Of a stretch of 64,000 nt of DNA, positions 46,996-56,444 are shown piece by piece. The position numbers and the translations under genes were made by a program. The notes beneath the pieces were generated by a model. That model did not search any database, was not told where the DNA came from, and worked only from the letters and a program-made list of their open reading frames with translations. Source of the stretch: Pseudomonadota bacterium (lineage in GTDB: Bacteria > Campylobacterota > Campylobacteria > Campylobacterales > Sulfurospirillaceae). The stretch is taken from positions 36,645 to 100,644 of the forward strand of contig JAGDMU010000020.1 in the NCBI GenBank assembly GCA_017860615.1, read 5' to 3'. Position 1 is the stretch's first letter. Every line of letters begins with the position of its first letter.

Positions 46996-47949
46996 TTATT
47001 TAAGAAGTCCAGCTTCTTTAAATGCTTTAATCGCACCTGGATGTTGTGGTACGCTTAAGCCTTCAAGTAGGCTCTCTTTGGTAATTGTTTTGTAAGAAGG
47101 GTGTAGTTCTTTAAATTTGTCAAAGTTATCCAAAATGGTTTTAGTCACTTGGTAAACCACTTCATCTTTGACTTTACTGCTGGTGATAAGAACCGCTTTT
47201 ACACCAATGCTTGGAACATCGTTTGGAACACCTTTGTAGTATGAACCAGAAATGGTACCTTTAGCGTAGTAAGGATATTTTTTAACCAGTGCATCAATCG
47301 CAGCACCCTCAATAGGAACAATGTTGATGTCAACAGAGTTTGATGCATCTTTAATGTTAGCGGTTGGATGACCCGCTACGAAGAAGTAACCATCGATATG
47401 GTTATCTTGAAGCATTGTAGGGCCTTCGGTTGATTTGAGCTCATTTGCCAATGATAAGTCTGAGCGCTTAATGCCAAGTGCTTCAAAAACAACATCAACG
47501 GTCATGTTGGTTCCAGAACCTGGTGAGTCTAAATTAAGCTTTTTGCCTTTAAGATCAGCCATGGTTTTGATGCCTGATTTTTGGCTGACAACAAGGGCAA
47601 GAAGTTCTGGGTAAATGGCAATCGCACTACGAAGTTCTGGTACAGCAGCCGCTCCTGTAAACTTACCTTCGCCTTTATAGGCTTGGTAAGCAGTGTCACT
47701 TTGAGAAATACCAAAATCAAGCTCGCCTGCTTTGATAGTGTTGACATTGTAAACCGAACCACCTGTGGATTCTACAGAACATCGGATGTTTGTCTCTTTT
47801 TTATTTTTGTTGACCATTTGACAGATCGCACCACCTGTTGGATAGTAAGTACCTGTAACTCCACCCGTACCAATTGTGATGAACTCTGCTGCAAACATTG
47901 GAACACTGAGTGCCCCAGTAAGAGCTAACGTAACAAGTTTCTTTTGCAT
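46996..47949 (-). CDS. TAXI-family TRAP solute-binding protein
   Basis: A 317-residue periplasmic protein with signal peptide (MQKKLVTLALTGALSVPMFA). Family landmarks follow: FITIGTGGVTGTYYPTGGAICQ, RCSVESTGGSVYNVNTI, LDFGISQSD and LNLDSPGSGT. It delivers ligand to the adjacent fused permease. The substrate cannot be told from sequence. AAGGAG precedes the ATG. It is the first gene of the two-gene operon. Confidence 0.94.
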   Translation of the reverse strand: MQKKLVTLALTGALSVPMFAAEFITIGTGGVTGTYYPTGGAICQMVNKNKKETNIRCSVESTGGSVYNVNTIKAGELDFGISQSDTAYQAYKGEGKFTGAAAVPELRSAIAIYPELLALVVSQKSGIKTMADLKGKKLNLDSPGSGTNMTVDVVFEALGIKRSDLSLANELKSTEGPTMLQDNHIDGYFFVAGHPTANIKDASNSVDINIVPIEGAAIDALVKKYPYYAKGTISGSYYKGVPNDVPSIGVKAVLITSSKVKDEVVYQVTKTILDNFDKFKELHPSYKTITKESLLEGLSVPQHPGAIKAFKEAGLLK

Positions 47950-48096
47950 ATAGACTCCTTAAAATTAAATCTCTTTATATGCTACTATCTTTCTTCTTAC
48001 TTTTTATTGAATGAATCTGCACACTCGTGTAAGATTTATGTTATTTTTAAGATTTGTGTGACAAAAAACTTTTTTATCAATTTGTGTCAATATGCC

Positions 48097-48125
48097 TTGA
48101 CAATAAAGTATTTTTTGACTATAAT
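48097..48125 (+). promoter_or_regulatory. consensus sigma70 promoter for the tRNA-Asn locus
   Basis: TTGACA at 48097-48102 and TATAAT at 48120-48125 with exactly 17 bases between, the strongest promoter in the window. The tRNA-Asn 5' end is 21 bases after the -10 box. Confidence 0.85.
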
Positions 48126-48145
48126 TTCGACCTCATTCAAAGTGT

Positions 48146-48194
48146 TCCGAATTAGCTCAGCGGTAGAGTAGGTGACTGTTAATCACTTGGTCGC
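48146..48194 (+). pseudogene. tRNA-Asn (GTT), 3' third missing
   Basis: Bases 48146-48194 match bacterial tRNA-Asn: 5' acceptor TCCGAAT, TA, D arm GCTCAGCGGTAGAGT, anticodon arm GGTGACTGTTAATCACT with GTT anticodon, and variable region TGGTC. The sequence leaves the tRNA at the first bases of the T stem. The T loop (TTCGAAT), the 3' acceptor (ATTCGGA) and CCA are absent both here and in the following 120 bases. With a perfect promoter and a downstream terminator the locus looks like a working tRNA gene that has lost its end, or an assembly gap. A second tRNA-Asn elsewhere would be needed for viability. Confidence 0.8.
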
Positions 48195-48311
48195 TTATGA
48201 TTTATAATCTGTTTACCAATGGTTCATTTCTTGTTTAGTCTAAGCGTCTATACTTTCATTACCAAGACAAAAACCTCCTTTTTGTGAATAATCAACCAAT
48301 TTTTCATAGCC

Positions 48312-48350
48312 AACGCTCGAATTGCCCGATTCGAGCGTTTCTTTTTTCTT
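48312..48350 (+). terminator. rho-independent terminator downstream of the tRNA-Asn locus
   Basis: A perfect 11-bp stem (AACGCTCGAAT with its complement at 48329-48339), six-base loop, then TTTCTTTTTTCTT. The bases between the tRNA fragment and this hairpin (48195-48311) show no gene or recognisable RNA. Confidence 0.85.
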
Positions 48351-48428
48351 CCCACCATTGCTCATTTTTTAATATAGCTACACCTTCAACGAATGTTATA
48401 ATGCCGCAGATAGTTTCAAAGGAAAAGT

Positions 48429-49358
48429 ATGCGTGTAGGAATCATCGGAGCAGGTGGTGTTGGTGTTGAGTTAGTGAATTATCTTTTAACCTTGGGCAAT
48501 ATGAGTGAAATCATTTTAGTCAATCGCACTAAAGAGAAAGCGTGGGCGGAAATCGAAGATTTTTCGTATGTGGCCTCTTTTACCTATGCGAGGAACACCC
48601 ATTTGCATCATGGCGATTATGCTGATTGTAAAGAGTGCGATGTTATCGTCATCACCGCAGGAGCGCAACTTAAAGGCAATCAAACGAGGGATGAGCTTTT
48701 GCATGAAAATGCTACGCTTATCAAAAACATGGTTAAAGAGTTGTATCAGTATGCACCAAACGCCATTTTGTTGATGGTGACGAACCCTGTGGATGTTCTC
48801 ACGCATATCGCTTACAAAGAGGGGCTTTACCCTCGTGAGCGGCTCATTAGTGCTGGAACGCTTGTGGATACGGCGCGTTTTATGAAGATCGTCAGTAAAA
48901 AAGTGGGGATTGACCCTAAAAATATTTACGGCTTTGTGTTAGGCGAGCATGGAAAGGGAAGCACGATTCCTTGGAGTATTTGCAATATTTGTGGTTTGGA
49001 TGTCGATACGTTTTGTGAACTCAATGGTTTGCCTTTGCTTGATAAAGTGCAAATTTATAACGATGTCATCAATGCTGGCTTTGAGATTTTTCATAAAAAA
49101 GGCAATACCAATCACAGCATTGCCGCAAGTGTTTTTCGCATCGTCCGTGCGATTGCGAACAATGAACACTCTGTGCTTCCATTAGGGGTGTACTTAGATG
49201 GTGAATATGGACTGAGCGATGTTGTACTCAATGTTCCTGTGGTGGTAACGCGTCAAGGTGCGAGTAAAATCCTGAATTACAAACTGTTACCCGAAGAGCT
49301 TGAAGCGTTACATGCAAGTGCAAAAGTGATGCAGAAGATGGCAAGAGAGGTCTTGTAA
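48429..49358 (+). CDS. lactate/malate dehydrogenase family protein
   Basis: An NAD-dependent 2-hydroxyacid dehydrogenase of 309 residues: GIIGAGGVGVELV dinucleotide site, TNPVDVLTH, SAGTLVDTARF (catalytic Asp and substrate Arg) and VLGEHGKGS (catalytic His). The mobile substrate loop reads TAGAQLKGNQTRDELL. At the specificity position (Gln in lactate enzymes, Arg in malate enzymes) it appears to have Leu, so the substrate is uncertain. Lone gene. Convergent with the repeat protein gene three bases on. Confidence 0.9.
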   Translation: MRVGIIGAGGVGVELVNYLLTLGNMSEIILVNRTKEKAWAEIEDFSYVASFTYARNTHLHHGDYADCKECDVIVITAGAQLKGNQTRDELLHENATLIKNMVKELYQYAPNAILLMVTNPVDVLTHIAYKEGLYPRERLISAGTLVDTARFMKIVSKKVGIDPKNIYGFVLGEHGKGSTIPWSICNICGLDVDTFCELNGLPLLDKVQIYNDVINAGFEIFHKKGNTNHSIAASVFRIVRAIANNEHSVLPLGVYLDGEYGLSDVVLNVPVVVTRQGASKILNYKLLPEELEALHASAKVMQKMAREVL

Positions 49359-49360
49359 AA

Positions 49361-49924
49361 TTACAAGCCTATCTCTTTGATCTGTGCTTCACTCATGGCT
49401 GTTTTCTTTCCTTTTTCATCGTACTGGAAGCCGCTAAGAGGCGTGCTTTGTTTAAAGACGATTTCATTGGCGATTTTTCCAGATTCGTAGTAGAGCTTAG
49501 ATATGCCATCCGCTTTGTTTTCATGAAAGGGTGTTTCACTTTGAAGCTTGCCAGATGGGTAGTAAATCTTTGCGATACCTTCAGCTTTGTCGTTGATGAA
49601 AGGGGTTTCATTTTGTACTTTACCTGAGGTAAAATAGCTTTTGCTTACGCCCTCAATCACATCATTTTTAAACGGTGTTTCGCTTTGGAGTTCACCTGTT
49701 TCGTAGTAAGTTTTTCCAAGTCCTTCTCGTTTTCCCTCTTTAAAAGGTGTTTCACTGCGAAGTCTTCCTGAGTCATAATAGAGCTTCCCGATGCCATTGG
49801 CAAGTGCCTGGGTTTTTGTTTCGATGAGTGTACCATCATCTTTGACTTCTAAGTCACCATATTGATAGATTTTATCGGCACCATACAGCGTTAAATTCAA
49901 AAGCAATAGCATAACAAATTTCAT
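49361..49924 (-). CDS. secreted YwqK/MORN-type repeat protein
   Basis: A 187-residue exported protein: short signal peptide (MKFVMLLLLNLTLYGA) and five to six copies of a repeat of about 23 residues with core SETPFKEGKREGLGKTYYETG (each copy varies). The G-x-x-K-x-Y-Y-x-(S/T)-G-K-L pattern is the YwqK/MORN type. These repeats usually bind protein or lipid. Some relatives are called antitoxins, but no toxin gene is next to this one. Confidence 0.85.
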   Translation of the reverse strand: MKFVMLLLLNLTLYGADKIYQYGDLEVKDDGTLIETKTQALANGIGKLYYDSGRLRSETPFKEGKREGLGKTYYETGELQSETPFKNDVIEGVSKSYFTSGKVQNETPFINDKAEGIAKIYYPSGKLQSETPFHENKADGISKLYYESGKIANEIVFKQSTPLSGFQYDEKGKKTAMSEAQIKEIGL

Positions 49925-49971
49925 TTTTCAATCCTCGCCATAAATTTTTCGCGAATAGTAGCATATTAGAT

Positions 49972-52329
49972 TTAACAGTGCCACTTCCATTCGCGAATTT
50001 CAGGCATATCTTGCCCATACGTTTCGATGTATGTCTTATGTTCTGTTAATTTAGCATGCATTTTTTGCTTAATTGACTCTGCATAAGTACGCATTTTAGG
50101 CACACGATCCATCACGTCCATGACCAAGTGAAACCTGTCCATATCGTTTAAAACGACCATATCAAACGGCGTGGTGGTTGTTCCCTCTTCTTTATAGCCT
50201 CGCACATGCAAATGCTCATGGTTAGCCCTTCGGTACGCCAAACGGTGAATCAACCACGGATAGCCATGATACGCAAAGATAACAGGGGTCTCCTTTGGAA
50301 AGAGGGCATTAAACACTTCATGACTGAGTCCGTGTGGATGCTCTTCCCTTGGTTGCAAGCTCATCAGATCGACCACGTTGATGAAACGTACTTTGAGATC
50401 AGGTACAAGATCGCGTAAAATGCTTACTGCCGCCAAGCTCTCTAATGTGGGTACATCGCCGCAACACGCCAAAATCACATCAGGCTCTCCCTCATCATTG
50501 CTCGCCCACTCCCAAATGCCTATGCCTTTTTCGCAGTGTGCTATCGCTTCTTCCATGTCCAACCATTGCGCTTCAGGCTGTTTACCTGCGACGATGACAT
50601 TGATGGAGTCGAGGCTTTTTAAACAATGCTCCCCAACCCATAAAAGCGTGTTGGCATCGGGTGGAAAGTAAACATTGACGATGTGCGCTTTTTTGTTCAC
50701 CACGACGTCGATAAACCCTGGGTCTTGGTGTGAAAAACCGTTGTGGTCTTGCCTCCAAACGTGTGATGTCAAAAGATAATTTAAAGAGGCGATGGGCTTT
50801 CGCCATGGAATTTCACGACTGGTAACTTTAAGCCATTTGGCGTGTTGGTTGAACATCGAGTCAATGATGTGGATGAACGCTTCATAGCAGGAGAAAAAGC
50901 CATGACGCCCCGTGAGCAGATACCCTTCAAGCCAGCCTTGGCAGGTGTGTTCGGAGAGAATTTCCATGACACGTCCATCTTGGGCTAAGTGGTCATCAAA
51001 GTCGTAGTGCTTTGCCATCCAAACGCGGTTGGTTACTTCAAAAAGCGCTCCTAGTCGATTGGATGCCGTTTCATCAGGGCCAAAGACACGAAAATTTTGC
51101 ATATTGGCACGCATAACATCGCGAAGATACGTGCCTAAAACACGGGTAGATTCGGCGATGGTTTGCCCACGACATGGCACGTGTACAGCGTAGGTTCTAA
51201 AATCGGGTAAATTGAGAGGCTTAAGGAGTGCTCCCCCATTGGTATGAGGGTTGGCTCCCATACGTTTTTCACCATTTGGGGCAAGAGATGCTAATTCTGT
51301 GTGGAGTTTTCCCTGCTCGTCAAAAAGTTCTTCAGGCTTATAGCTTTTCATCCAGTTTTCAAGGATGGTGATGTGTTCGGGCTTTTTATCAAGTTCTGAG
51401 AGTGGCACTTGATGAGAGCGCCAGTGCCCTTCAGTTTTGAGTCCATCGACCTCTTTGGGTCCCGTCCAGCCTTTGGGACTTCGTAAGATAATCATCGGCC
51501 AGCGAGGGCGCGTAGTGTTGCCTTTTGTTCGGGCTTTATGCCAAATGGTTTTAATTTTAGAGACGATAACATCCATCGTCTCTGCCATCTTTTGATGCAT
51601 TACCATAGGCTCATCACCTTCCACAAAGTAAGGTTCATACCCATAGCCGATAAAAAGTTTTTCCAATTCATCGTGAGAGATGCGAGCAAGTATGGTTGGA
51701 TTGGCGATTTTGTAGCCGTTGAGGTGGAGAATCGGAAGGACCGCTCCATCACGTTTTGGGTCTAAAAATTTATTGGAGTGCCATGCCGTGGCAAGAGGCC
51801 CTGTTTCGGCTTCACCATCACCAACGACACAACACGCTATGAGCTCAGGATTGTCTAATACCGCACCATAGGCGTGTGATACTGCATACCCTAGTTCACC
51901 TCCTTCGTGGATGGATCCAGGGGTCTCAGGAGCGGCGTGGCTTGGGATGCCACCTGGAAAGGAAAACTGTTTAAAGAGCTTTTGCATTCCTTTTTCATCT
52001 TGGGAGATGTCGGGGTACACTTCGCTGTACGTGCCTTCCAAGTAGGTGTTCGCCACTACCGCAGGTCCACCATGCCCTGGTCCTGCGATAAAAAGCATGT
52101 TGAGGTCATCTTTTTTGATGACACGGTTCATATGAGCATAGATAAAATTAAGCCCAGGGGTTGTTCCCCAATGCCCTAAAAGACGGGGTTTGATGTGCAC
52201 TAAAGTCAAAGGTTTTTGAAGGAGTGGGTTATCCAGCAGGTAGATCTGCCCAACGGAGAGATAGTTGGCTGCACGCCAATACGCGTTAATGCGCTCTAAT
52301 TCAGATGAAAAAAGCGGTTCATGTCTCAT
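49972..52329 (-). CDS. xfp: phosphoketolase (xylulose-5-P/fructose-6-P)
   Basis: A thiamine-diphosphate enzyme of 785 residues, full family length, cleaving xylulose 5-phosphate (and often fructose 6-phosphate) with phosphate to acetyl phosphate. Signatures: [73 protein letters not shown] and [14 protein letters not shown]. The C-terminus contains the family ending [16 protein letters not shown]. No acetate kinase or pentose gene is nearby, so the acetyl phosphate must be used by genes elsewhere. Confidence 0.96.
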   Translation of the reverse strand: MRHEPLFSSELERINAYWRAANYLSVGQIYLLDNPLLQKPLTLVHIKPRLLGHWGTTPGLNFIYAHMNRVIKKDDLNMLFIAGPGHGGPAVVANTYLEGTYSEVYPDISQDEKGMQKLFKQFSFPGGIPSHAAPETPGSIHEGGELGYAVSHAYGAVLDNPELIACCVVGDGEAETGPLATAWHSNKFLDPKRDGAVLPILHLNGYKIANPTILARISHDELEKLFIGYGYEPYFVEGDEPMVMHQKMAETMDVIVSKIKTIWHKARTKGNTTRPRWPMIILRSPKGWTGPKEVDGLKTEGHWRSHQVPLSELDKKPEHITILENWMKSYKPEELFDEQGKLHTELASLAPNGEKRMGANPHTNGGALLKPLNLPDFRTYAVHVPCRGQTIAESTRVLGTYLRDVMRANMQNFRVFGPDETASNRLGALFEVTNRVWMAKHYDFDDHLAQDGRVMEILSEHTCQGWLEGYLLTGRHGFFSCYEAFIHIIDSMFNQHAKWLKVTSREIPWRKPIASLNYLLTSHVWRQDHNGFSHQDPGFIDVVVNKKAHIVNVYFPPDANTLLWVGEHCLKSLDSINVIVAGKQPEAQWLDMEEAIAHCEKGIGIWEWASNDEGEPDVILACCGDVPTLESLAAVSILRDLVPDLKVRFINVVDLMSLQPREEHPHGLSHEVFNALFPKETPVIFAYHGYPWLIHRLAYRRANHEHLHVRGYKEEGTTTTPFDMVVLNDMDRFHLVMDVMDRVPKMRTYAESIKQKMHAKLTEHKTYIETYGQDMPEIREWKWHC

Positions 52330-52439
52330 GGTATCCTCCAGCGAAGATGAGTCGTAAGGTTATGCTACTTCAATTTTACTTAAAGCACATTGGGGTTGTG
52401 TTATGATTTTGTATTTTATACCGATTTAAAGGACTTTTG

Positions 52440-53204
52440 ATGCTTTTAGCCATTACCCATTTACCATCACCCGAGTTACAGCATTGTGAATTAACGTTTT
52501 TAGAGAGTGAGCCTATCTCTATCGAAACCGCCAATTTTCAACATAAAAATTATCGTGCTATGCTAGAGCGATGTGGGGCTAAAGTGATTGTTTTAGATGA
52601 AAATTTGGCATGTCCCGATAGCGTTTTTGTGGAAGATCCCATCATCGTTTTTGATGAAGTGGCGGTATTGACTTCGATGGGTGTAGAGTCTCGCAGAGCT
52701 GAGAGCGAAGCCATGGCGAAGGTCTTTTCAAAGTACCGCAAAATTGAGCGTATCACATTGCCTGCAAAAATTGAGGGTGGCGATGTGCTTAAAGTGGGTA
52801 AAAAAATCTTTGTCGGTGCGTCGGCACGTACGAACAAAGAGGGCATTGAAGCCCTAGAAGCTATCATCAAGCCTTTTGGCTACGAAGTGATTCCTGTGAA
52901 AGTCACGGGGTGTTTACACCTTAAAACAGGCGCTACGGTACTCGATGATCGCACAATTTTTATCAATTCAAACTGGATCGATGCCAAAGCGTTTCAGGGT
53001 TTTTCTAAAGTGGAAGCACTAAGCGATGAGCCTTTTGGTGCCAATGTCCTTAAAATCGGCGATACACTGTGTATGAACGAAGCATTCCCCAAAAGCATAG
53101 CACTGGTAAAGTCTTTGGGCTATAAGGTCGATTCGTGCAACATCAGCGAGTTTGTCAAAGCCGAAGCAGGGCTAACCTGCATGAGCGTGCCGTTTAACGA
53201 TTAA
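52440..53204 (+). CDS. dimethylarginine dimethylaminohydrolase-like amidinohydrolase
   Basis: A guanidino-group-modifying enzyme of 254 residues. The catalytic set is visible: FVEDP (63-67), EGGDV (112-116), catalytic His160 in GCLHLKTGAT and nucleophile Cys247 in AGLTCMSVPF. Length and the LTCMS ending fit DDAH (methylarginine to citrulline) rather than the longer arginine deiminase. Citrulline- or arginine-related roles in bacteria are varied. Start ATG 52440 behind AAAGGAC. Confidence 0.9.
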   Translation: MLLAITHLPSPELQHCELTFLESEPISIETANFQHKNYRAMLERCGAKVIVLDENLACPDSVFVEDPIIVFDEVAVLTSMGVESRRAESEAMAKVFSKYRKIERITLPAKIEGGDVLKVGKKIFVGASARTNKEGIEALEAIIKPFGYEVIPVKVTGCLHLKTGATVLDDRTIFINSNWIDAKAFQGFSKVEALSDEPFGANVLKIGDTLCMNEAFPKSIALVKSLGYKVDSCNISEFVKAEAGLTCMSVPFND

Positions 53205-53275
53205 GAGCTTGTTTTGACCCAAGTAGATGCAGTACAAGTGCCTTAATGTTCAAATATTAAAATCTTAAAGGAAGT

Positions 53276-55369
53276 ATGATGCCAATGATAGTGATTAGTA
53301 ATTGTAACAACATTAAAGAGGCTTGTATTGTTATTGAAAACAATAAATTAAATATCAAATATGGTATTAATGGAACAGGTAAAAGCACCATAGCAAAAGC
53401 TCTTAAATATCGTAGTAATCTAAAAGACCTGAATAGTTTACTTCCTTTTAAATTGATTGAAAATAATCCAGACAATATTCAACCTGGAATAACTGGTGCT
53501 GAAGAATATAATAATATTATGATATTTGATGAAAGTTATATTGAACAATTTACTTTTCAGCAAGATGAATTAGTGAAAAATAGCTTTGAAATTTTTATTA
53601 AAGATGATAAATATCAAGAAAATATTGATGCTATTGAAATGTTATTTACTGATGTTAAAAGTATTTTTAGAGCAGATGAAAATTTAGTAAAAATAATTGG
53701 TAATTTACAAGAGCTTAGTAATTCTTTTAGTAGTACAAGTGGAGGTATGGCAAAAAGTGGCAAAATGTATAAAGCTTTTGGGATGGGAAATAAAATAGAA
53801 AATATTCCAGAAGGTTTGGAATGTTATACTGAATATCTAAAAAGTGAGCAAAATACTGCCTGGATAAAATGGCAAACTTCAGGAAATAATTTTTTAGAAA
53901 TATCTAGCAATTGCCCCTTTTGTACATCATCTATAGATACTAAAAAAGAGACTATTAAGCTTGTTGCGACAGAATACGACGATAAAACAGTAGGTTATTT
54001 ATTAAATATTATAAAAGTTATGGAAAATCTAAAAGCATACTTTACAGATGAATCACAGGTTACTATAGAGAAAATAACAAAAAATAAAACAGGTATTAGC
54101 GACTTAGAAAGCAATTTTTTAAAAAATATAAAAAATGAAATAGACTCTTTATTAAACCAACTTTTAAAACTACAACATCTTGCTTTTTTTTCTTTCCATG
54201 ATGTTGATGATATGGTAAAACAAATTAAAAAACTTCAAATTGATCTTTATTTGGTTCCTTCATTGAACTCCCAAGTAACGCAAAATGCAATCAGCCCTTT
54301 AAATGAATCTTTAGACCAGTTGATTGAAAAAGCTGGTTTACTAAAAGGAAAGATAAATCTTCAAAAAAAAGTTATTGGTGAAAGAATTGAACAATATCAA
54401 GATGAAATTCAAGAATTTCTGAAATTTGCTGGTTATAAATATACGATTACGATTGAAGAAAGTCAGCAAGAGTATAAAATGAAATTAAAACATGAAGATA
54501 TGGAAAAAGCTGTTGAAAAAGGGAATCAGCATTTAAGTTATGGCGAAAGAAATGCCTTTGCACTTATATTATTTATGTATGATTGTTTAGCAAAAAATCC
54601 TGATCTCATTATCCTTGATGACCCAATTTCTTCCTTTGATAAAAATAAGAAATTTGCGATTATCGAGAGACTTTTTCGTAACAATAAAGAAAAAGAGTCC
54701 TTTAAAAAGAGAACAGTATTAATGCTAACGCATGACATTGACCCAATTATAGATATGTTTAAAGTATTGTATAGCATGATTGAACCTGTACCAGTTGCTT
54801 CTTTTTTAAGTAATAAGCAGGGGATGATTAATGAATTACCTATCTCAAAAAACGATTTAAAAACTTTTGCACAGGTTTGCATGGAAAATATTGAATCGTG
54901 TAATGAGACCATCAATAAACTCATTTATTTAAGGAGATATTTTGAAGTATTAGATGATAAAAGTGAAGCATACCAACTGCTTGCAAGTTTATTTCATAAA
55001 AGGGATATTCCAACACAACGTGATGAAGATGGTAATAAAGTTGAAATGACAGAAGAAGAAATTAGCAAAGCTAATTCCAAAATAAAGGAACATATTGATT
55101 CTTTTGACTACAGTGAAGAATTGACCAAAGCAAAAGATAAGAATTTTTTGAAATCTCTTTATGACAGTAGTCAAAATAACTACGAAAAATTGCAAATATA
55201 TAGAATGATTTATGGAGAAGCTGACTCTGTAAATACAGTTGTTCAAAAGTTTATTAATGAAACATATCATATAGAGAATGAATATGTTAGTCAGCTAAAC
55301 CCTAGAAAATATGAGATGATTCCTGAATTTATCATAGAACAATGCACAAACTATATAAATCAATCATAG
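53276..55369 (+). CDS. AAA_13-type ABC ATPase, RloC/PrrC-like; candidate defence gene
   Basis: A 697-residue ATPase of the SMC/RecF-like ABC class. Walker A is GINGTGKST (30-38). A zinc-hook-like SNCPFC (Cys213, Cys216) lies in the coiled middle region. The signature is HLSYGERNAF (419-428), Walker B PDLIILDDPISSFD (442-455), and a TVLMLTHDID switch follows. The last about 190 residues have INKLIYLRRYFEVL, resembling the RxxxE region of AAA_13 proteins that include the anticodon nucleases PrrC and RloC; I cannot confirm the nuclease triad. The gene is clearly more AT-rich than its neighbours and isolated, suggesting transfer. A role in phage defence is inference. Confidence 0.85.
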   Translation: MMPMIVISNCNNIKEACIVIENNKLNIKYGINGTGKSTIAKALKYRSNLKDLNSLLPFKLIENNPDNIQPGITGAEEYNNIMIFDESYIEQFTFQQDELVKNSFEIFIKDDKYQENIDAIEMLFTDVKSIFRADENLVKIIGNLQELSNSFSSTSGGMAKSGKMYKAFGMGNKIENIPEGLECYTEYLKSEQNTAWIKWQTSGNNFLEISSNCPFCTSSIDTKKETIKLVATEYDDKTVGYLLNIIKVMENLKAYFTDESQVTIEKITKNKTGISDLESNFLKNIKNEIDSLLNQLLKLQHLAFFSFHDVDDMVKQIKKLQIDLYLVPSLNSQVTQNAISPLNESLDQLIEKAGLLKGKINLQKKVIGERIEQYQDEIQEFLKFAGYKYTITIEESQQEYKMKLKHEDMEKAVEKGNQHLSYGERNAFALILFMYDCLAKNPDLIILDDPISSFDKNKKFAIIERLFRNNKEKESFKKRTVLMLTHDIDPIIDMFKVLYSMIEPVPVASFLSNKQGMINELPISKNDLKTFAQVCMENIESCNETINKLIYLRRYFEVLDDKSEAYQLLASLFHKRDIPTQRDEDGNKVEMTEEEISKANSKIKEHIDSFDYSEELTKAKDKNFLKSLYDSSQNNYEKLQIYRMIYGEADSVNTVVQKFINETYHIENEYVSQLNPRKYEMIPEFIIEQCTNYINQS

Positions 55370-55753
55370 TTTAAAGAGTTCATTCGCGACTTCGATGAGA
55401 TTGCCATCGGGATCGCGAAAATAGGCCGATAAAAGTTCACGTCTAGCGCCTGTTCGTTTGACAGGTCCTTCAAGAGAGGTTATGCCACACTGGTGCAGAT
55501 GTTCTAAAAATTCCTCTATGGGCGTGAGCGTGATAAAACATAGGTCTGCTGAGCCAGCCGTAGGGTGTGTGGCTTTGGGTTCAAACTCATGTCCGACTTC
55601 GTGCAAATTGATTTTACTGTGCCCGAATTTGAGAGCTTTTCGATCCTTAAAGGTGATCTCTTCCATCTGTAAAACAGTGGTATAAAAAGCACAACTTCGC
55701 TCAATGCTTGCAACCGTTAAAACAAGATGGTCTAAGTGCGTAATGAGTGACAT
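55364..55753 (-). CDS. VOC family (glyoxalase/bleomycin-resistance-like) protein
   Basis: A 129-residue single-domain VOC protein with HLDHLVLTVASIERSCAFY at the start and YFRDPDGNLIEV at the end. The metal ligands His and Glu are visible (HLDH, LIEV). It may be a virulence-type VOC dioxygenase or a fosfomycin/glyoxalase relative; substrate unknown. Overlaps the end of the convergent ATPase gene by six bases. Confidence 0.9.
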   Translation of the reverse strand: MSLITHLDHLVLTVASIERSCAFYTTVLQMEEITFKDRKALKFGHSKINLHEVGHEFEPKATHPTAGSADLCFITLTPIEEFLEHLHQCGITSLEGPVKRTGARRELLSAYFRDPDGNLIEVANELFKL

Positions 55754-55768
55754 GAAAATTCCTTAGAA

Positions 55769-55794
55769 AACGAGGAGTGAATGTACTCCTCGTT
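55769..55794 (-). terminator. terminator of the DJ-1/PfpI gene
   Basis: On the minus strand a perfect 10-bp stem (AACGAGGAGT with its complement) is followed by a short T run, 12 bases after the stop of the DJ-1/PfpI gene. Confidence 0.7.
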
Positions 55795-55806
55795 AGAGAT
55801 GAAATT

Positions 55807-56385
55807 TTAAAGCGTGATTTTAGTTCCTAAAACCTCTAAAAATTTAGCAATCCACTGAGGATGCGCAGGCCATGCTGGGGCTGTGACAAGGTTTCCATCC
55901 ACCGTAGCTTCGGTCACTTCGATGGCTTTGTACGTTCCTCCTGCTTTGGTGACTTCAGGAGCACATGCAGGGTAAGCGGAGCAGCTTTTACCACCCAAAA
56001 CATCGGCTGCTGCTAGGAGTTGTGCGCCATGGCAAATCGCAGCAATGGGTTTGTTCGCTTTTGCAAAATGGCGTACCATCTCGAGCACTTTTTCATTGAG
56101 TCTGAGGTACTCAGGAGCGCGACCACCAGGAACCACGAGTGCGTCAAACGCTTCGGCTTTGATGGCATCAAAGGTGCCATTGAGTGTAAAATTGTGACCA
56201 GGTTTTTCACTGTAGGTTTGGTCTCCCTCAAAGTCATGTACCGCCGTTCGGATAAACTCACCTGCTTTTTTGTTGGGGCAGACTGCGGTGACAGTGTGTC
56301 CAACCGCCGCTAATGCTTGAAAAGGAACCATAATCTCATAATCTTCTACATAATCGCCAACGATAAACAGAATCTTTTTTGCCAT
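55807..56385 (-). CDS. DJ-1/PfpI family protein
   Basis: A 192-residue protein with the nucleophile elbow [16 protein letters not shown] (Cys118, His119), the early acid Glu18 in [11 protein letters not shown], and [12 protein letters not shown]. The family covers proteases, glyoxalase III and protein/nucleotide deglycases. The Cys-His and Glu pattern fits the PfpI/YhbO-like deglycase branch. AAGGAG precedes the ATG. It carries its own terminator. Confidence 0.92.
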   Translation of the reverse strand: MAKKILFIVGDYVEDYEIMVPFQALAAVGHTVTAVCPNKKAGEFIRTAVHDFEGDQTYSEKPGHNFTLNGTFDAIKAEAFDALVVPGGRAPEYLRLNEKVLEMVRHFAKANKPIAAICHGAQLLAAADVLGGKSCSAYPACAPEVTKAGGTYKAIEVTEATVDGNLVTAPAWPAHPQWIAKFLEVLGTKITL

Positions 56386-56444
56386 AATGTCTCCTTGTGA
56401 AATGGTAATATACTTGATTATAACGCTATTTAATTACAACTCTC

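Noticed and set aside
48284..48469. 61-codon plus-strand frame after the tRNA-Asn fragment
   Set aside because: It runs through the terminator hairpin into the dehydrogenase start, has Ser/Cys/His-rich random composition and no ribosome-binding site.
49361..49924. YwqK-type protein as an antitoxin
   Set aside because: No toxin gene adjoins it and it has a signal peptide; the repeat alone does not show that function.
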